Assembly (NCBI GenBank): GCA_934654585.1
Contig: CAKUGF010000013.1
Location: forward strand, 1-55,204
Length of the DNA stretch: 55,204 nt
Source of the DNA: an uncultured Collinsella sp.
GTDB taxonomy: Bacteria > Actinomycetota > Coriobacteriia > Coriobacteriales > Coriobacteriaceae
Direction of reading: 5' to 3'
The position numbers and the translations under genes are program-made. Below the pieces are notes generated by a model. The model saw nothing but the letters and a program-made list of their open reading frames with translations, was not told the DNA's origin and made no database searches. Below, in pieces: positions 18,396-26,570 of the stretch; position 1 is the first letter of the stretch; every line of letters begins with the position of its first letter.

Positions 18396-19388
18396 ATGAC
18401 TACTCAGGAACAGGTTAAGGACGTCGTCTCCCAGGTTTTGGCTGACAAGGCAGACAAGGGCGGCATCAAGCGCGTCGTGTGGATCGGCGCTGGCGGATCC
18501 AACGGCGGCAACTATCCTGCCCAGTACTTTATGGAGCACGAGGCCACGCAGGTCGTGAGCTCCAGCTACACCAGCAACGAGTTCGTGCACGCCACCCCGG
18601 CCTACGTCAACGAGAACACCCTGGCCGTCGTCGTGTCCATGCGCGGCACCAAGGAGACCATCGTCGCCGCTCAGGTCGCCAAGGATCACGGCGCCAGCAC
18701 CATCGCCATCTACGTTGACGAGTCCGGCCTTACCGAGGTCTGCGACTACAAGGTCCAGTACGACAGCCTGGCCGTCGACGAGTCCTGCATGGGCCGCACC
18801 AACTCCGCCGTCGTGACCATGATCGCCATGGAGCTCACGCAGCAGACCGAAGGCTATGACGAGTACGAGACCGCTATGGCCGCCTTCGATCTGGTCGACC
18901 CCATCTACCGCAAGGCCGTCGAGTACACCCGTCCGCTCGCTGCCAAGTGGGCCGAGCAGAACGCCGACAAGCCCTGCATCAACGTCATGGCTCAGGGCCC
19001 GCTCTTTGGTGCCGCCTACGTCTTTAGCATCTGCAACGTTCAGGAGATGCTGCAGATCGACTCCTGCACCATCAACACCTGCGACTTCTTCCACGGTCCC
19101 TTCGAGATCCTGGACAAGCGCACCTCGCTGTTCCAGCTCATCAGCGTCGGCCGCAGCCGCTGCAACGACGAGCGCGGCATCCGCTTCGTCAATCAGTACG
19201 GTGGCGAGCGCGTCTATCAGCTCGACGCCAAGGAGCTCGGCCTCAACGACATCAAGGACAGCGTGAGCGAGTACTTCAACCACCTGATCTTCGCTCCGAT
19301 CCTCAACAACGTCTATATGCGTGCGCTTTCCGCCGTCACCCACAAGGACTACATGACGCGCCGCTACATGTGGAAACTCGATTACTAA
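18396..19388 (+). CDS. SIS-domain protein, FrlB/GfrE/GfrF-like deglycase (SIS-1)
   Basis: 330 aa from ATG 18396. Double SIS fold: the first domain has IKRVVWIGAGGSNGGN and VVSMRGTKETIVAAQ, the second has NVMAQGPLFGAAYVFSI. The family hallmarks FFHGPFEI (about 231-238) and the terminal TRRYMWKLDY are kept. Relatives cleave fructoselysine 6-phosphate or glucoselysine 6-phosphate into glucose 6-phosphate and lysine. The substrate is inferred. It is expressed divergently from the GntR gene and is followed by a REP-like hairpin and an EamA exporter. It has no PTS immediately adjoining but lies 1.5 kb upstream of one. Confidence 0.82.
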   Translation: MTTQEQVKDVVSQVLADKADKGGIKRVVWIGAGGSNGGNYPAQYFMEHEATQVVSSSYTSNEFVHATPAYVNENTLAVVVSMRGTKETIVAAQVAKDHGASTIAIYVDESGLTEVCDYKVQYDSLAVDESCMGRTNSAVVTMIAMELTQQTEGYDEYETAMAAFDLVDPIYRKAVEYTRPLAAKWAEQNADKPCINVMAQGPLFGAAYVFSICNVQEMLQIDSCTINTCDFFHGPFEILDKRTSLFQLISVGRSRCNDERGIRFVNQYGGERVYQLDAKELGLNDIKDSVSEYFNHLIFAPILNNVYMRALSAVTHKDYMTRRYMWKLDY

Positions 19389-19434
19389 GGGATAGAGCAG
19401 CCTAACAACCCATGTGAGGTTGGGGCTTAGACGT

Positions 19435-19478
19435 TGGGGACGTTCTTAAATGACTAGTCGTTAAAGAATGTCCCCAAT
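19435..19478. repeat. REP-like hairpin (GGGGACGTTCTT/GACTAGTC type), copy 1
   Basis: The arms TTGGGGACGTTCTTAA and TTAAAGAATGTCCCCAA flank ATGACTAGTCG. The same words recur at 27527-27600 and partly at 55130. It lies 46 bp after the SIS-1 stop. Confidence 0.75.
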
Positions 19479-19530
19479 GATTAGGTAGAGCAGATTATCC
19501 CGTTCGCCGATTTCGGTCTTGATAAATGTA

Positions 19531-19553
19531 TATAACGACTATAACGTAGTACG
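19531..19553 (+). promoter_or_regulatory. ATAACG-repeat operator candidate upstream of the EamA gene
   Basis: TATAACGACTATAACGTAGT contains two ATAAC half-sites in tandem. Similar ATAAC/GTTAT half-sites stand upstream of both PTS operons (20806, 42878), of SIS-4 (44001) and of the GntR gene at 26571, suggesting a shared GntR regulon. Confidence 0.4.
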
Positions 19554-19586
19554 AAACATATTGGTAACAAAGCCAAGGAGGCTACG

Positions 19587-20669
19587 TTGAAGAGAAGCAA
19601 TCTGGGCTATGTGCTGGTGCTGATCGCCGCGCTCATGTGGGGCACCATCGGAATCTTCGTTAACGGAATCTCGGCCCTCGGCGTTTCGTCTCAGAGCATG
19701 GCGGCCTTTCGCCTGTTGTCGGGTGCCATCTTGATGGCTCCGGTCTTGGCATTTATGGGTTGCCAGGGAGGTGCTCGTGAGGGAAAAGCCGCGGGTCCTA
19801 TGGTGCTTTTCAAGGCAAGCCCTAAAGAGCTTGTTCCCTGCGCGCTTGTCGGTATCGTCGGCCTTGCCATCGCCAACACCTGCTATTACGAGTGCATGGG
19901 CGAAGTTGGCATGTCCACGGCCTCGGTGCTGCTCTACACGTCGCCGGTGTTCGGCGTCGCGCTCGGCCGCGTGCTCTATCACGAGGATGTGACCCCCAAC
20001 AAGCTCGTTGCCATCGTCTTTAACATCGTTGGCTGCGTGCTCGCGGTGACGAGTGGCGACCTGTCCGGTTTCCATTTCTCGGTTTGGGGTGTTGCTTCGG
20101 GCGTTATCGCCGGACTATGCGGCGCGCTGCTGGCGGTGTTTAGCCGCATGGCCACCAAGACGCTGCATCCGCTGGCCGTCACGTTTTGGGGCTTTGTCTT
20201 TGGCGGATGCTTTATGGCGGCCCTTTCGGCTCCGTGGTCCGATGTGACCGCGGCAATGTCACCGCAGCTCATCCTGCTGTTCGCAGGCTTTGGCTTTATT
20301 CCCACGGCCCTTGCGTACATCTTCTATATGCAGGGCCTTTCTATGGGTCTTGAGACGTCGAAGGTGCCGGTCGTGGCTTCGTTCGAAACCGTGGCGACCG
20401 TCCTGGTGGGCATTGGCATCTATGCCGAGTCCGCCGGCGCCGTCAAGGTTTTGGGCATCGTGCTGGTACTCATGTCCATCCTGATCATGAACACCGACTT
20501 CTCCAAGCTGCGTAACAGCGTCATTGTCAAACGTATTGTCGAGAGCATGACCTTTAAGCCCAACGCGTGGTGGACGGAGAAATCGCAGGACATGGATCTG
20601 TTCAAGGAGCGCACGGGCATCGCGCTGGAGCCCACCGTTCAGGAAAGCCCCTGGTACTTCGTGCGATAG
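19587..20669 (+). CDS. EamA/DMT-family transporter
   Basis: 360 aa, starting at TTG 19587 six nt after AAGGAGG. It has ten hydrophobic helices in two EamA repeats (for example GYVLVLIAALMWGTIGIFVNG, about 6-26, and VWGVASGVIAGLCGALLAVFS). A C-terminal hydrophilic tail of about 40 aa is longer than usual (MTFKPNAWWTEKSQDMDLF). Many EamA proteins export amino acids or metabolites. Located between a deglycase-like SIS gene and a PTS operon, it may export the amino acid released by deglycation; this is inference. Confidence 0.85.
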   Translation: MKRSNLGYVLVLIAALMWGTIGIFVNGISALGVSSQSMAAFRLLSGAILMAPVLAFMGCQGGAREGKAAGPMVLFKASPKELVPCALVGIVGLAIANTCYYECMGEVGMSTASVLLYTSPVFGVALGRVLYHEDVTPNKLVAIVFNIVGCVLAVTSGDLSGFHFSVWGVASGVIAGLCGALLAVFSRMATKTLHPLAVTFWGFVFGGCFMAALSAPWSDVTAAMSPQLILLFAGFGFIPTALAYIFYMQGLSMGLETSKVPVVASFETVATVLVGIGIYAESAGAVKVLGIVLVLMSILIMNTDFSKLRNSVIVKRIVESMTFKPNAWWTEKSQDMDLFKERTGIALEPTVQESPWYFVR

Positions 20670-20805
20670 GGGCCGTGGTGCAGCGCCTGAGCTGCGGTTT
20701 TCAGCCAGTGCCGACCTGCCCCGCACCAAAGTTTCGAGTACGTTAAACCCGTCAACGGTCGATTTTCACCCGCGAACGGTCTTTATACTAATTAGCAATA
20801 TAAGC

Positions 20806-20835
20806 AACGTATAAGACGTTATAATGACCATAACG
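20806..20835 (+). promoter_or_regulatory. Operator candidate upstream of PTS-1
   Basis: Inverted repeat GTTAT-AATGACC-ATAAC (20818-20834) is preceded by AACGTATAAGAC. It lies 17 bp upstream of the IIAB start and just downstream of a TATACT-like -10 at 20784, a typical repressor position. Confidence 0.5.
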
Positions 20836-20851
20836 AAAAGGAGGAGGCAAG

Positions 20852-21778
20852 ATGAATCAGATCATTCTCGCATCTCATGGCGGCCTGGCCGCAGGCGCCA
20901 AAGACACGCTCGAGATGGTTCTCGGCGACGTGTCGAACGTCCACGTCGTGTCGCTTGCTCGTGACGACAAGGAGCCCATCACCAATAAGGTTGAGGCTAT
21001 GATCGCCACGTTCAACGCGGACGACACCGTGTATGTGCTAACCGATATGCTCGGTAGCTCGGTCAACAACAACATGGTCGAGCTTTCCAAGAACGGCACG
21101 CAGTTCACGGTTGTCAGCGGTTTCAACATCCCGTTGGCGCTCACGCTCGCTATGAGCCCCGCCCCCGTCAAGGGTGCCGAGCTCGCGGCCCTCATCAACG
21201 AGGCCCGCACCGGTCTGACCAACCCCAACGCCCCGGTCGAGGTTGCTCCCGCAGCCCCCGCCAAGAAGGCCAAGGCCGCCCGTCACAACGCCGGTCCCGC
21301 CAAGATCGTCCTCGCACGTCTTGACTACCGTCTGCTGCACGGCCAGGTCGTCTTTACCTGGACTACCAAGGTTCAGGCCGAGCGCATCATCGTCGTCGAC
21401 AACGCTGCCGCCAACGATGACATCAAGAAGGGCGCCCTTAAGCTGGCCAAGCCCCAGGGCGTGCGCCTGAACGTCTTCACCGTCGAGCGTGCCCTCGCCA
21501 AGATGGACAAGCTCAACACCCTCGGCGAGCGCGTCATGTTCATCTTTGGCAACACTGCCGAGATGCTGCAGTTCTGCCAGGGCTACAAGCTCGACGCCAT
21601 CAACCTGGGCGCCACCGCCAACCACGACGGTGCCGATCAGGTCGGCGGCAAGGACAGCTCCGTCTTCTTCGACGCCACCCAGAAGGCCGACGTCAACCAG
21701 CTGCTCGACATGGGCATCAAGCTCTACGTCCAGCAGACCCCCACGTATCAGAGCGTCGACATCGACGCCAAGCTGTAA
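20852..21778 (+). CDS. PTS mannose-family IIAB fusion (PTS-1)
   Basis: 308 aa from ATG 20852 behind AAAGGAGGAGG. The IIA domain (1-125) has the phospho-acceptor His9 in IILASHGGLA. An Ala/Pro/Lys linker (about 126-150) follows. The IIB domain (151-308) has the phospho-His163 in RLDYRLLHGQ. IIA takes phosphate from HPr (not encoded here) and IIB passes it to the incoming sugar. It heads the operon IIAB-IIC-IID followed by SIS-2, an organisation like the Salmonella gfr glycated-amine system. Confidence 0.93.
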   Translation: MNQIILASHGGLAAGAKDTLEMVLGDVSNVHVVSLARDDKEPITNKVEAMIATFNADDTVYVLTDMLGSSVNNNMVELSKNGTQFTVVSGFNIPLALTLAMSPAPVKGAELAALINEARTGLTNPNAPVEVAPAAPAKKAKAARHNAGPAKIVLARLDYRLLHGQVVFTWTTKVQAERIIVVDNAAANDDIKKGALKLAKPQGVRLNVFTVERALAKMDKLNTLGERVMFIFGNTAEMLQFCQGYKLDAINLGATANHDGADQVGGKDSSVFFDATQKADVNQLLDMGIKLYVQQTPTYQSVDIDAKL

Positions 21779-21814
21779 TCAACCAGGCTTTTGCCTGACT
21801 GAAAGGAGAAGGGT

Positions 21815-22609
21815 ATGAATACGTTCATCAGTGCGGTGCTCGTCGGCCTCGTCGGCGTGTTCTGCATGTGGGACTCCCGCCTGCTCGGTCGTCTTAACTT
21901 CGAGCAGCCCCTCGTTGGCGCCACGCTCGTCGGTCTGCTGCTGGGCGATGTGCCCACCGGCCTTGCCGTCGGCGCCGCCGTCGAGCTCGTGTCCATGGGC
22001 CTGGTGCAGGTCGGCGCAGCCGTTCCGCCCGATATGGTCCTGGGCGGCATCGTGGCCGCTGCCTTCGCGTGCCTGACCGATGCTTCCGCCGAGACCGCCA
22101 TGACGATCGCCATCCCGGTCGCCGTCCTGGGTCAGCTCCTCGGCATTGTCTTCCGTTCCATCATCGCCGCCCTCACCCACGTGGCCGATAGCGCGATCGA
22201 TAACGGCAAGTTCAAGACCGCCTACCGTATGCACATCTGCGCTGGCTCCGGTCTGTACGCCATCATGTACTTCCTGCCGATCTTCCTGGCCGTCTTCGTC
22301 GGTACCGACCTGGTCCAGACCATCGTCAACATGGTTCCCGAGTGGCTGTCCACTGGTCTGAACGTCTCGACCAAGATCATGACCGCCTACGGCTTGGCCC
22401 TGCTGCTCACCATGATGATCAAGAAGGGTATGACCCCGTTCCTGTTCATCGGCTTCCTGCTCGCCGCCTACCTCAACCTGTCCGTCATCGCGGTCGCTCT
22501 GATCGGTGTGTGCCTGGCTATCGTCTTCATGGGCTTCAAGTTCAATGGCTCCCATGCTGCCGCCGGTGTCGATTCCGACTACGATCCGCTCGAAGACGAC
22601 GAAGACTAA
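21815..22609 (+). CDS. PTS mannose-family IIC permease (PTS-1)
   Basis: 264 aa from ATG 21815 behind GAAAGGAGAAGG. It is a polytopic membrane protein starting with FISAVLVGLVGVFCMWDSRL. The conserved EIIC-Man segment GLAVGAAVELVSMGLVQVG and the glycine-rich AAVPPDMVLGGIVAAAFA are present. With IID it forms the trimeric substrate channel. The acidic C-terminus (DYDPLEDDED) is cytoplasmic. The gene is 36 bp after IIAB and 13 bp before IID, so it belongs to one operon. Confidence 0.93.
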   Translation: MNTFISAVLVGLVGVFCMWDSRLLGRLNFEQPLVGATLVGLLLGDVPTGLAVGAAVELVSMGLVQVGAAVPPDMVLGGIVAAAFACLTDASAETAMTIAIPVAVLGQLLGIVFRSIIAALTHVADSAIDNGKFKTAYRMHICAGSGLYAIMYFLPIFLAVFVGTDLVQTIVNMVPEWLSTGLNVSTKIMTAYGLALLLTMMIKKGMTPFLFIGFLLAAYLNLSVIAVALIGVCLAIVFMGFKFNGSHAAAGVDSDYDPLEDDED

Positions 22610-22622
22610 GGAGGAACACACT

Positions 22623-23456
22623 ATGGCAACCGCAACCAAGGACGTGTCCCTGAACAAGAAGGTCAGCCAGTTCTTCTGGCGCTCCTGGGCAATCCAGGCC
22701 TCTTGGAACTACGAGCGTCAGATGAACATGGGCTTCCTCTACGGCATGGTTCCCACGCTCGACCGCCTCTATCCGGATGAGTCCGACCCCAAGCAGCTCG
22801 CTGCTAAGAAAGAGGCTTACCACCGTCACATGGCGTTCTACAACTGCACCCCGCAGACGAGCGCTTTCGTCCTCGGCCTCGCCGCCTCCATGGAGGAGGA
22901 GTACGCCAAGGATCCCGAGAACTTCGACCCCGATTCGATCAACGCGGTCAAGACCTCCCTCATGGGCCCGCTTTCCGGTATCGGTGACTCCTTCTTCCAG
23001 GGCACCATCCGCGTCATCGCCTTTGGTCTGGGCGTCCAGCTGGCTCAGCAGGGCTCCATCATGGGCCCGATCCTGGCCATGCTCATCTCCATCGTCCCCT
23101 CCGTGCTGATCACTTGGTTCGCTGCCAAGATGGGCTATCAGGGCGGCCACCAGTACCTGAGCAAGCTCCAGGGCGGCGACCTCATGGAGAAGCTCATGTA
23201 TGTCTGCGGCATCGTGGGTCTTATGTCCGTGGGCGGCATGATCGCTACGCTGATCGGCGCCACCACCCCGCTGCAGTTCGCTGACGGCACCGTCGTTATC
23301 CAGGACATCCTGGACGGCATGATGCCCCAGATGATCTCCCTCGGCCTCACCGGCCTTATGTACTGGCTCATCAAGAAGAACGTCAACACCGGTTGGCTTC
23401 TCGTGATCGCCATCGTGGGCGGCATCGCCCTCTCCGCGGCCGGCATCCTGGCCTAG
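22623..23456 (+). CDS. PTS mannose-family IID permease (PTS-1)
   Basis: 277 aa from ATG 22623, preceded by TAAGGAGGAAC; an upstream in-frame codon would overlap IIC and is not credible. EIID family segments: FFWRSWAIQASWNYERQMNM, then LMGPLSGIGDSFFQGT, then several C-terminal membrane helices. It completes the membrane part of the transporter. A hairpin without a T tract (23492-23520) separates it from SIS-2, which may stabilise or uncouple expression. Confidence 0.93.
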   Translation: MATATKDVSLNKKVSQFFWRSWAIQASWNYERQMNMGFLYGMVPTLDRLYPDESDPKQLAAKKEAYHRHMAFYNCTPQTSAFVLGLAASMEEEYAKDPENFDPDSINAVKTSLMGPLSGIGDSFFQGTIRVIAFGLGVQLAQQGSIMGPILAMLISIVPSVLITWFAAKMGYQGGHQYLSKLQGGDLMEKLMYVCGIVGLMSVGGMIATLIGATTPLQFADGTVVIQDILDGMMPQMISLGLTGLMYWLIKKNVNTGWLLVIAIVGGIALSAAGILA

Positions 23457-23491
23457 TCGCGACCTAGCGTCCAATCGCTTTCCCCCGGGGG

Positions 23492-23520
23492 CCTGCCTGG
23501 CATCCCATACCCCAGGCAGG
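23492..23520 (+). repeat. Intra-operon hairpin between IID and SIS-2
   Basis: The perfect 9-bp stem CCTGCCTGG / CCAGGCAGG has an 11-nt loop and no T tract. The second PTS cluster has a comparable hairpin between SIS-4 and IIC (45126-45160). Confidence 0.65.
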
Positions 23521-23535
23521 TTCCCATCCCCAAAC

Positions 23536-23563
23536 GTGACAAAGGGACCGTCCCTTATGTCAC
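23536..23563. repeat. GTGACA..GGGACCGTCCC..TGTCAC hairpin
   Basis: A near-perfect palindrome with the GGGAC/GTCCC core typical of the REP-like elements of this window. It lies 92 bp upstream of the SIS-2 start. Confidence 0.7.
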
Positions 23564-23655
23564 ATCCTCAACGGGCTGGCGACTCGGCCCCAATCACGGT
23601 AACCCTGCGAGCGTCCGGCAATGTGGCGCCGCAAAAATCGAAAGGAATGTGTCAG

Positions 23656-24639
23656 ATGTACGAGATCGACCTTAACCTCCCTAAGCAGATCGTCGCTGAC
23701 GTCCTGTCCAACCACGAGATCCACAGCGTCGCTTTCGTCGGCTGCGGTGCTTCCATGTCCGACCTGTACCCCGCCAAGTACTTCCTGGCCAACAATACGG
23801 ACAAGCTGAACGTTCAGATCTTCACCGCTAACGAGTTCAACTACGACACGCCTTCCTGGGTCAACGAGCACACCTTCGTGATCACCTGCTCCCTCGGTGG
23901 CTCCACGCCCGAGACCGTCGAGGCCAATAAGACCGCCAAGAAGCACAACTGCCCGGTCGTCTCCCTCACCAACAAGGCTGGCTCCGCTCTGACCGTCGAC
24001 GCCGACCACGTCATCGTCCACGGCTTCCACGCCAACTATGCTGCCAAGGCCGAGAAGCCCGGCTATGCCATCGCTCTTGCTCTCGAGATCCTTCAGCAGA
24101 CCGAGGGCTATGATCACTATGAGGATATGATCACCGGCCTCACCAACATCTTCGACCTGTGCGAGAACGCCGCTCAGCACTGCACCAAGCTCGCCAAGAA
24201 GTTCGCCGAGGACTTCAAGGACGACAAGATGATCTACTTTATGGCTTCCGGTGCCTCCGAGAAGATGGCCTACTCTCACGCCGCCTTCCTGTTCACCGAG
24301 ATGCAGTGGATCGACGCCGCCGCCTACAACACCGGCGAGTACTTCCACGGCCCGTTCGAGGTTTCCACCGAGGGTAAGCCCTACGTCTTCTTCATGTCCG
24401 ATGGTGCTACCCGTCCGATGGACGCCCGCGCCCTCACCTTCCTTGAGCGCATGGGCGCCAAGGTCGCTCTGATTGACTCCAAGGACTACGGTCTGGCCGA
24501 CGCTGTGCCGGCGAGCGTCATCACCTACTTCAACCCGCTGCTGCACCTCGCCGTTATGCGCGAGTACGGCAACCAGATCGCCGAGGCCCGTCAGCACCCG
24601 CTGACCATGCGTCGCTACATGTGGAAGCTTTCCTACTAA
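23656..24639 (+). CDS. SIS-domain protein, FrlB/GfrF-like deglycase (SIS-2)
   Basis: 327 aa from ATG 23656 (MYEIDLNLPKQIVADVL), the start best placed after AAAGGA. Double SIS fold: HSVAFVGCGASMSDLYP and ITCSLGGSTPETVEA in the first domain, FMASGASEKMAYSHA in the second. The family motif GEYFHGPFEV and the C-terminal MRRYMWKLSY match SIS-1. As the last gene of the PTS-1 operon it is the best candidate to hydrolyse the imported, phosphorylated glycated amine. Substrate identity is inference. Confidence 0.84.
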   Translation: MYEIDLNLPKQIVADVLSNHEIHSVAFVGCGASMSDLYPAKYFLANNTDKLNVQIFTANEFNYDTPSWVNEHTFVITCSLGGSTPETVEANKTAKKHNCPVVSLTNKAGSALTVDADHVIVHGFHANYAAKAEKPGYAIALALEILQQTEGYDHYEDMITGLTNIFDLCENAAQHCTKLAKKFAEDFKDDKMIYFMASGASEKMAYSHAAFLFTEMQWIDAAAYNTGEYFHGPFEVSTEGKPYVFFMSDGATRPMDARALTFLERMGAKVALIDSKDYGLADAVPASVITYFNPLLHLAVMREYGNQIAEARQHPLTMRRYMWKLSY

Positions 24640-24670
24640 TCACAAGTAAGTAAACCTTACGGGTTGATTG

Positions 24671-24704
24671 AAAGGGGATGGGGTTTGCGCCCCGTCCCCT
24701 TTTT
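24671..24704 (+). terminator. Terminator of the PTS-1/SIS-2 operon
   Basis: The stem AAAGGGGATGGGG / CCCCGTCCCCTTTT with a short TTTGCG loop ends in a T tract, 31 nt after the SIS-2 stop. Confidence 0.88.
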
Positions 24705-24724
24705 GCTCTTGAGAGGAGATGCGT

Positions 24725-25354
24725 ATGATCAAGGCAGTGCTGTTTGATATGGATGGCGTGCTGGTCGATACCGAGTGGTTCTACAACCGTCGCCGCGTGG
24801 CGTTTATGGAGGAGAAGGGCTTCCACTTTGACGAGATCCCCGATCTTTCGGGGTCTAACGAGCCCGCCATTTGGAAGGCGCTGGTGCCTGACGATGTTGA
24901 GCTGCGCGAGCGCCTGCGCGTGGAGTACAAGCAGGTCTACAGCCCGGTCCATCCCGTTCCGTATGCCGAGCTGCTCAACGAGCAGACGGAGCCGGTGATG
25001 CGCGAGCTGCACGAGCGCGGCGTGCTCTGTGCCATCGCGAGCTCGTCCTATCGCGAGCTGATTGACGAGCTGGTGGACATCGCCGGTATTGCCGACGAGC
25101 TGGACTACACCATCAGCGGCCACGAGTGCAGCGCGTTTAAGCCCGATCCCGAGATTTACCTGCGCGCCATGGAGGCGCTGGGTGTGGAGCCGGCCGAGTG
25201 CCTGGTTATCGAGGACTCGCCTTTGGGCATCGAGGCCGGCAAGCGCTCCGGCGCCCGCGTTCTGGCCCTGCGTCCGCACGAGGGCGTCAACCTGGACCAG
25301 TCCGCCGCCGACACCATCATCGACAACCTCGCCGACATCCTACCTGCCATCTAG
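24725..25354 (+). CDS. HAD-family phosphatase (beta-phosphoglucomutase-like)
   Basis: 209 aa from ATG 24725, ten nt after GAGAGGAG; ATG 24719 is also possible. HAD motif I is LFDMDGVLVDTEW with the nucleophilic Asp, motif II is in AIASSSYRE, the motif III Lys is in SAFKPDPEIY, and motif IV is VIEDSPLGIEAG. The helical cap lies about 15-80. Such enzymes dephosphorylate sugar phosphates or interconvert glucose phosphates. The position after the deglycase operon suggests handling of a sugar phosphate by-product, which is not proven. Confidence 0.88.
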   Translation: MIKAVLFDMDGVLVDTEWFYNRRRVAFMEEKGFHFDEIPDLSGSNEPAIWKALVPDDVELRERLRVEYKQVYSPVHPVPYAELLNEQTEPVMRELHERGVLCAIASSSYRELIDELVDIAGIADELDYTISGHECSAFKPDPEIYLRAMEALGVEPAECLVIEDSPLGIEAGKRSGARVLALRPHEGVNLDQSAADTIIDNLADILPAI

Positions 25355-25358
25355 CAGC

Positions 25359-25396
25359 AAACCACCACGAAGGGGGCACCTTTGTGGTGGTTTTTT
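25359..25396 (+). terminator. Terminator of REP-like type (ACCACCAC/GTGGTGGT)
   Basis: The stem AACCACCACgAAGG... pairs with CCTTTGTGGTGGTT and is followed by TTTT. It resembles the three CCACCACAAAGG hairpins at 36282, 36747 and 38522, but the central GTGCCTGTCCCC is replaced by GGGCA. Confidence 0.85.
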
Positions 25397-25458
25397 CTTA
25401 CTCCTGCTACAATCGCCGACATGCCCCACAACTAGATTTGCCTTCGAAAGGAGCCTGC

Positions 25459-26466
25459 GTGGCGAACGCCATCGACTAGCTCACGGACCGCGTGCTCGTG
25501 CTCGGCCGTCTCACTATCGTCCGTCGCGCCATCACAGCGGTGGCGGTCACCATATCCGTCGTTCTCCAGACGTTTCTGATTCAGGCGTTCATTCGGCCTG
25601 CTGACCTGCTTCCGAGCGGTCTTACCGGCGTCGCGGTCCTGCTCGATCGCGTCACCTCACTCGGCGGCGTTCACATCGACACGTCGCTCGGCATGCTCGC
25701 GCTCAATATTCCCGTGGCGCTGCTGTGCTGGAGCGGCATCAGCAAGCGCTTCGTCATCTTCTCGATGATGCAGGTCGCACTTTCGTCGCTGTTCCTCAAC
25801 ATCTTTCACTTTGCGCCGTTTTTTGGCGACAAAATCATGCTTATCATCTTTGGCGGCGTGGTCTCGGGCCCGGGCGCCGCCATCGCACTTAAGTCGGGCG
25901 CGTCGACCGGCGGCACCGACTTTATCGCGCCGTGGGTGTCCAACCATACGGGCAAGACCATCTGGGGCGTCATCTTTGGCTTTAACTGCTTTATTCTGGC
26001 GATCTTTGGCTTTATGTTTGGCTGGGACAACGCGGCGTACTCCATCGTGTTTCAGTTTATTTCGACCAAGACCATCGACAGTTTCTATCGTCGCTACGAC
26101 TGCGTGACGCTGCAGATTACGACGCGCAAGGCCGACGAGATCATGACCGCCTACGTCGACCATTTTCAGCATGGCATTAGCTGCGCCGAGGTCATCGGTG
26201 GATATAGCCGCGAAAAGATGTACCTGCTGCACACCGTTGTTTCGACCTACGAAAGCTAGGACATCGTTAAGCTGGTGTGCGACGTGGACCCCGGCGCCGT
26301 GATCAACGTGTTCCATACGCTCGACTTTGTAGGCGGCTGGTGGGGCGGCCATGTTGACGAGCCCATGCCCACGGCCGTTCCCGATCCGGATAAGCCGGCG
26401 CGCATGGCCAGCAGGCAGGCGCGTCTGCACGACCAGGAGAGCTTGCAGCAGGATGACGGCAAGTAA
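25459..26466 (+). pseudogene. YitT/DUF2179-family membrane protein gene with two in-frame amber codons
   Basis: GTG 25459 has an excellent ribosome site (GAAAGGAG, 5 nt spacing). The frame runs 335 codons to TAA 26466 but contains TAG at 25477-25479 (codon 7) and at 26257-26259 (codon 267). Between and after the stops the protein is intact. There are five or so membrane helices (for example TSLGMLALNIPVALLCWSGI, SGPGAAIALKSGASTGGTDF) and a DUF2179 domain whose second half (DIVKLVCDVDPGAVINVF) lies beyond the second stop. No frameshift or other damage is visible. Either it is a recent pseudogene, the sequence has errors, or amber is read through. Both TAG codons could derive from CAG by one C-to-T change. 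Confidence 0.75.
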
Positions 26467-26516
26467 GGATTTGCTGTATGCGGTATATCGTTTTATCAAA
26501 CTGAGGTAACATATAA

Positions 26517-26542
26517 AAAGACGTTATATACGTATGAGTTAT
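26517..26542 (+). promoter_or_regulatory. Operator candidate upstream of the GntR gene at 26571
   Basis: AAAGACGTTATATACGTATG contains the near-palindrome ACGT-TATAT-ACGT, 29 bp upstream of the ATG. It shares AGACGTTATA with the PTS-1 operator region, suggesting that this regulator controls itself and PTS-1. Confidence 0.5.
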
Positions 26543-26570
26543 CTCGATATTTTGATAAGAGTGAACAGAT

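Noticed and set aside
23536..23655. N-terminally extended SIS-2 starting at 23536
   Set aside because: The extension runs through a palindromic hairpin and reads as low-complexity sequence. ATG 23656 has a ribosome site and matches the start of the SIS-domain family.
25459..26466. Genome-wide TAG recoding as an explanation for the YitT-family ambers
   Set aside because: Many good genes here (nth, the Rrf2 gene, metA and others) end at TAG immediately followed by terminators or new starts, so TAG functions as a stop generally.
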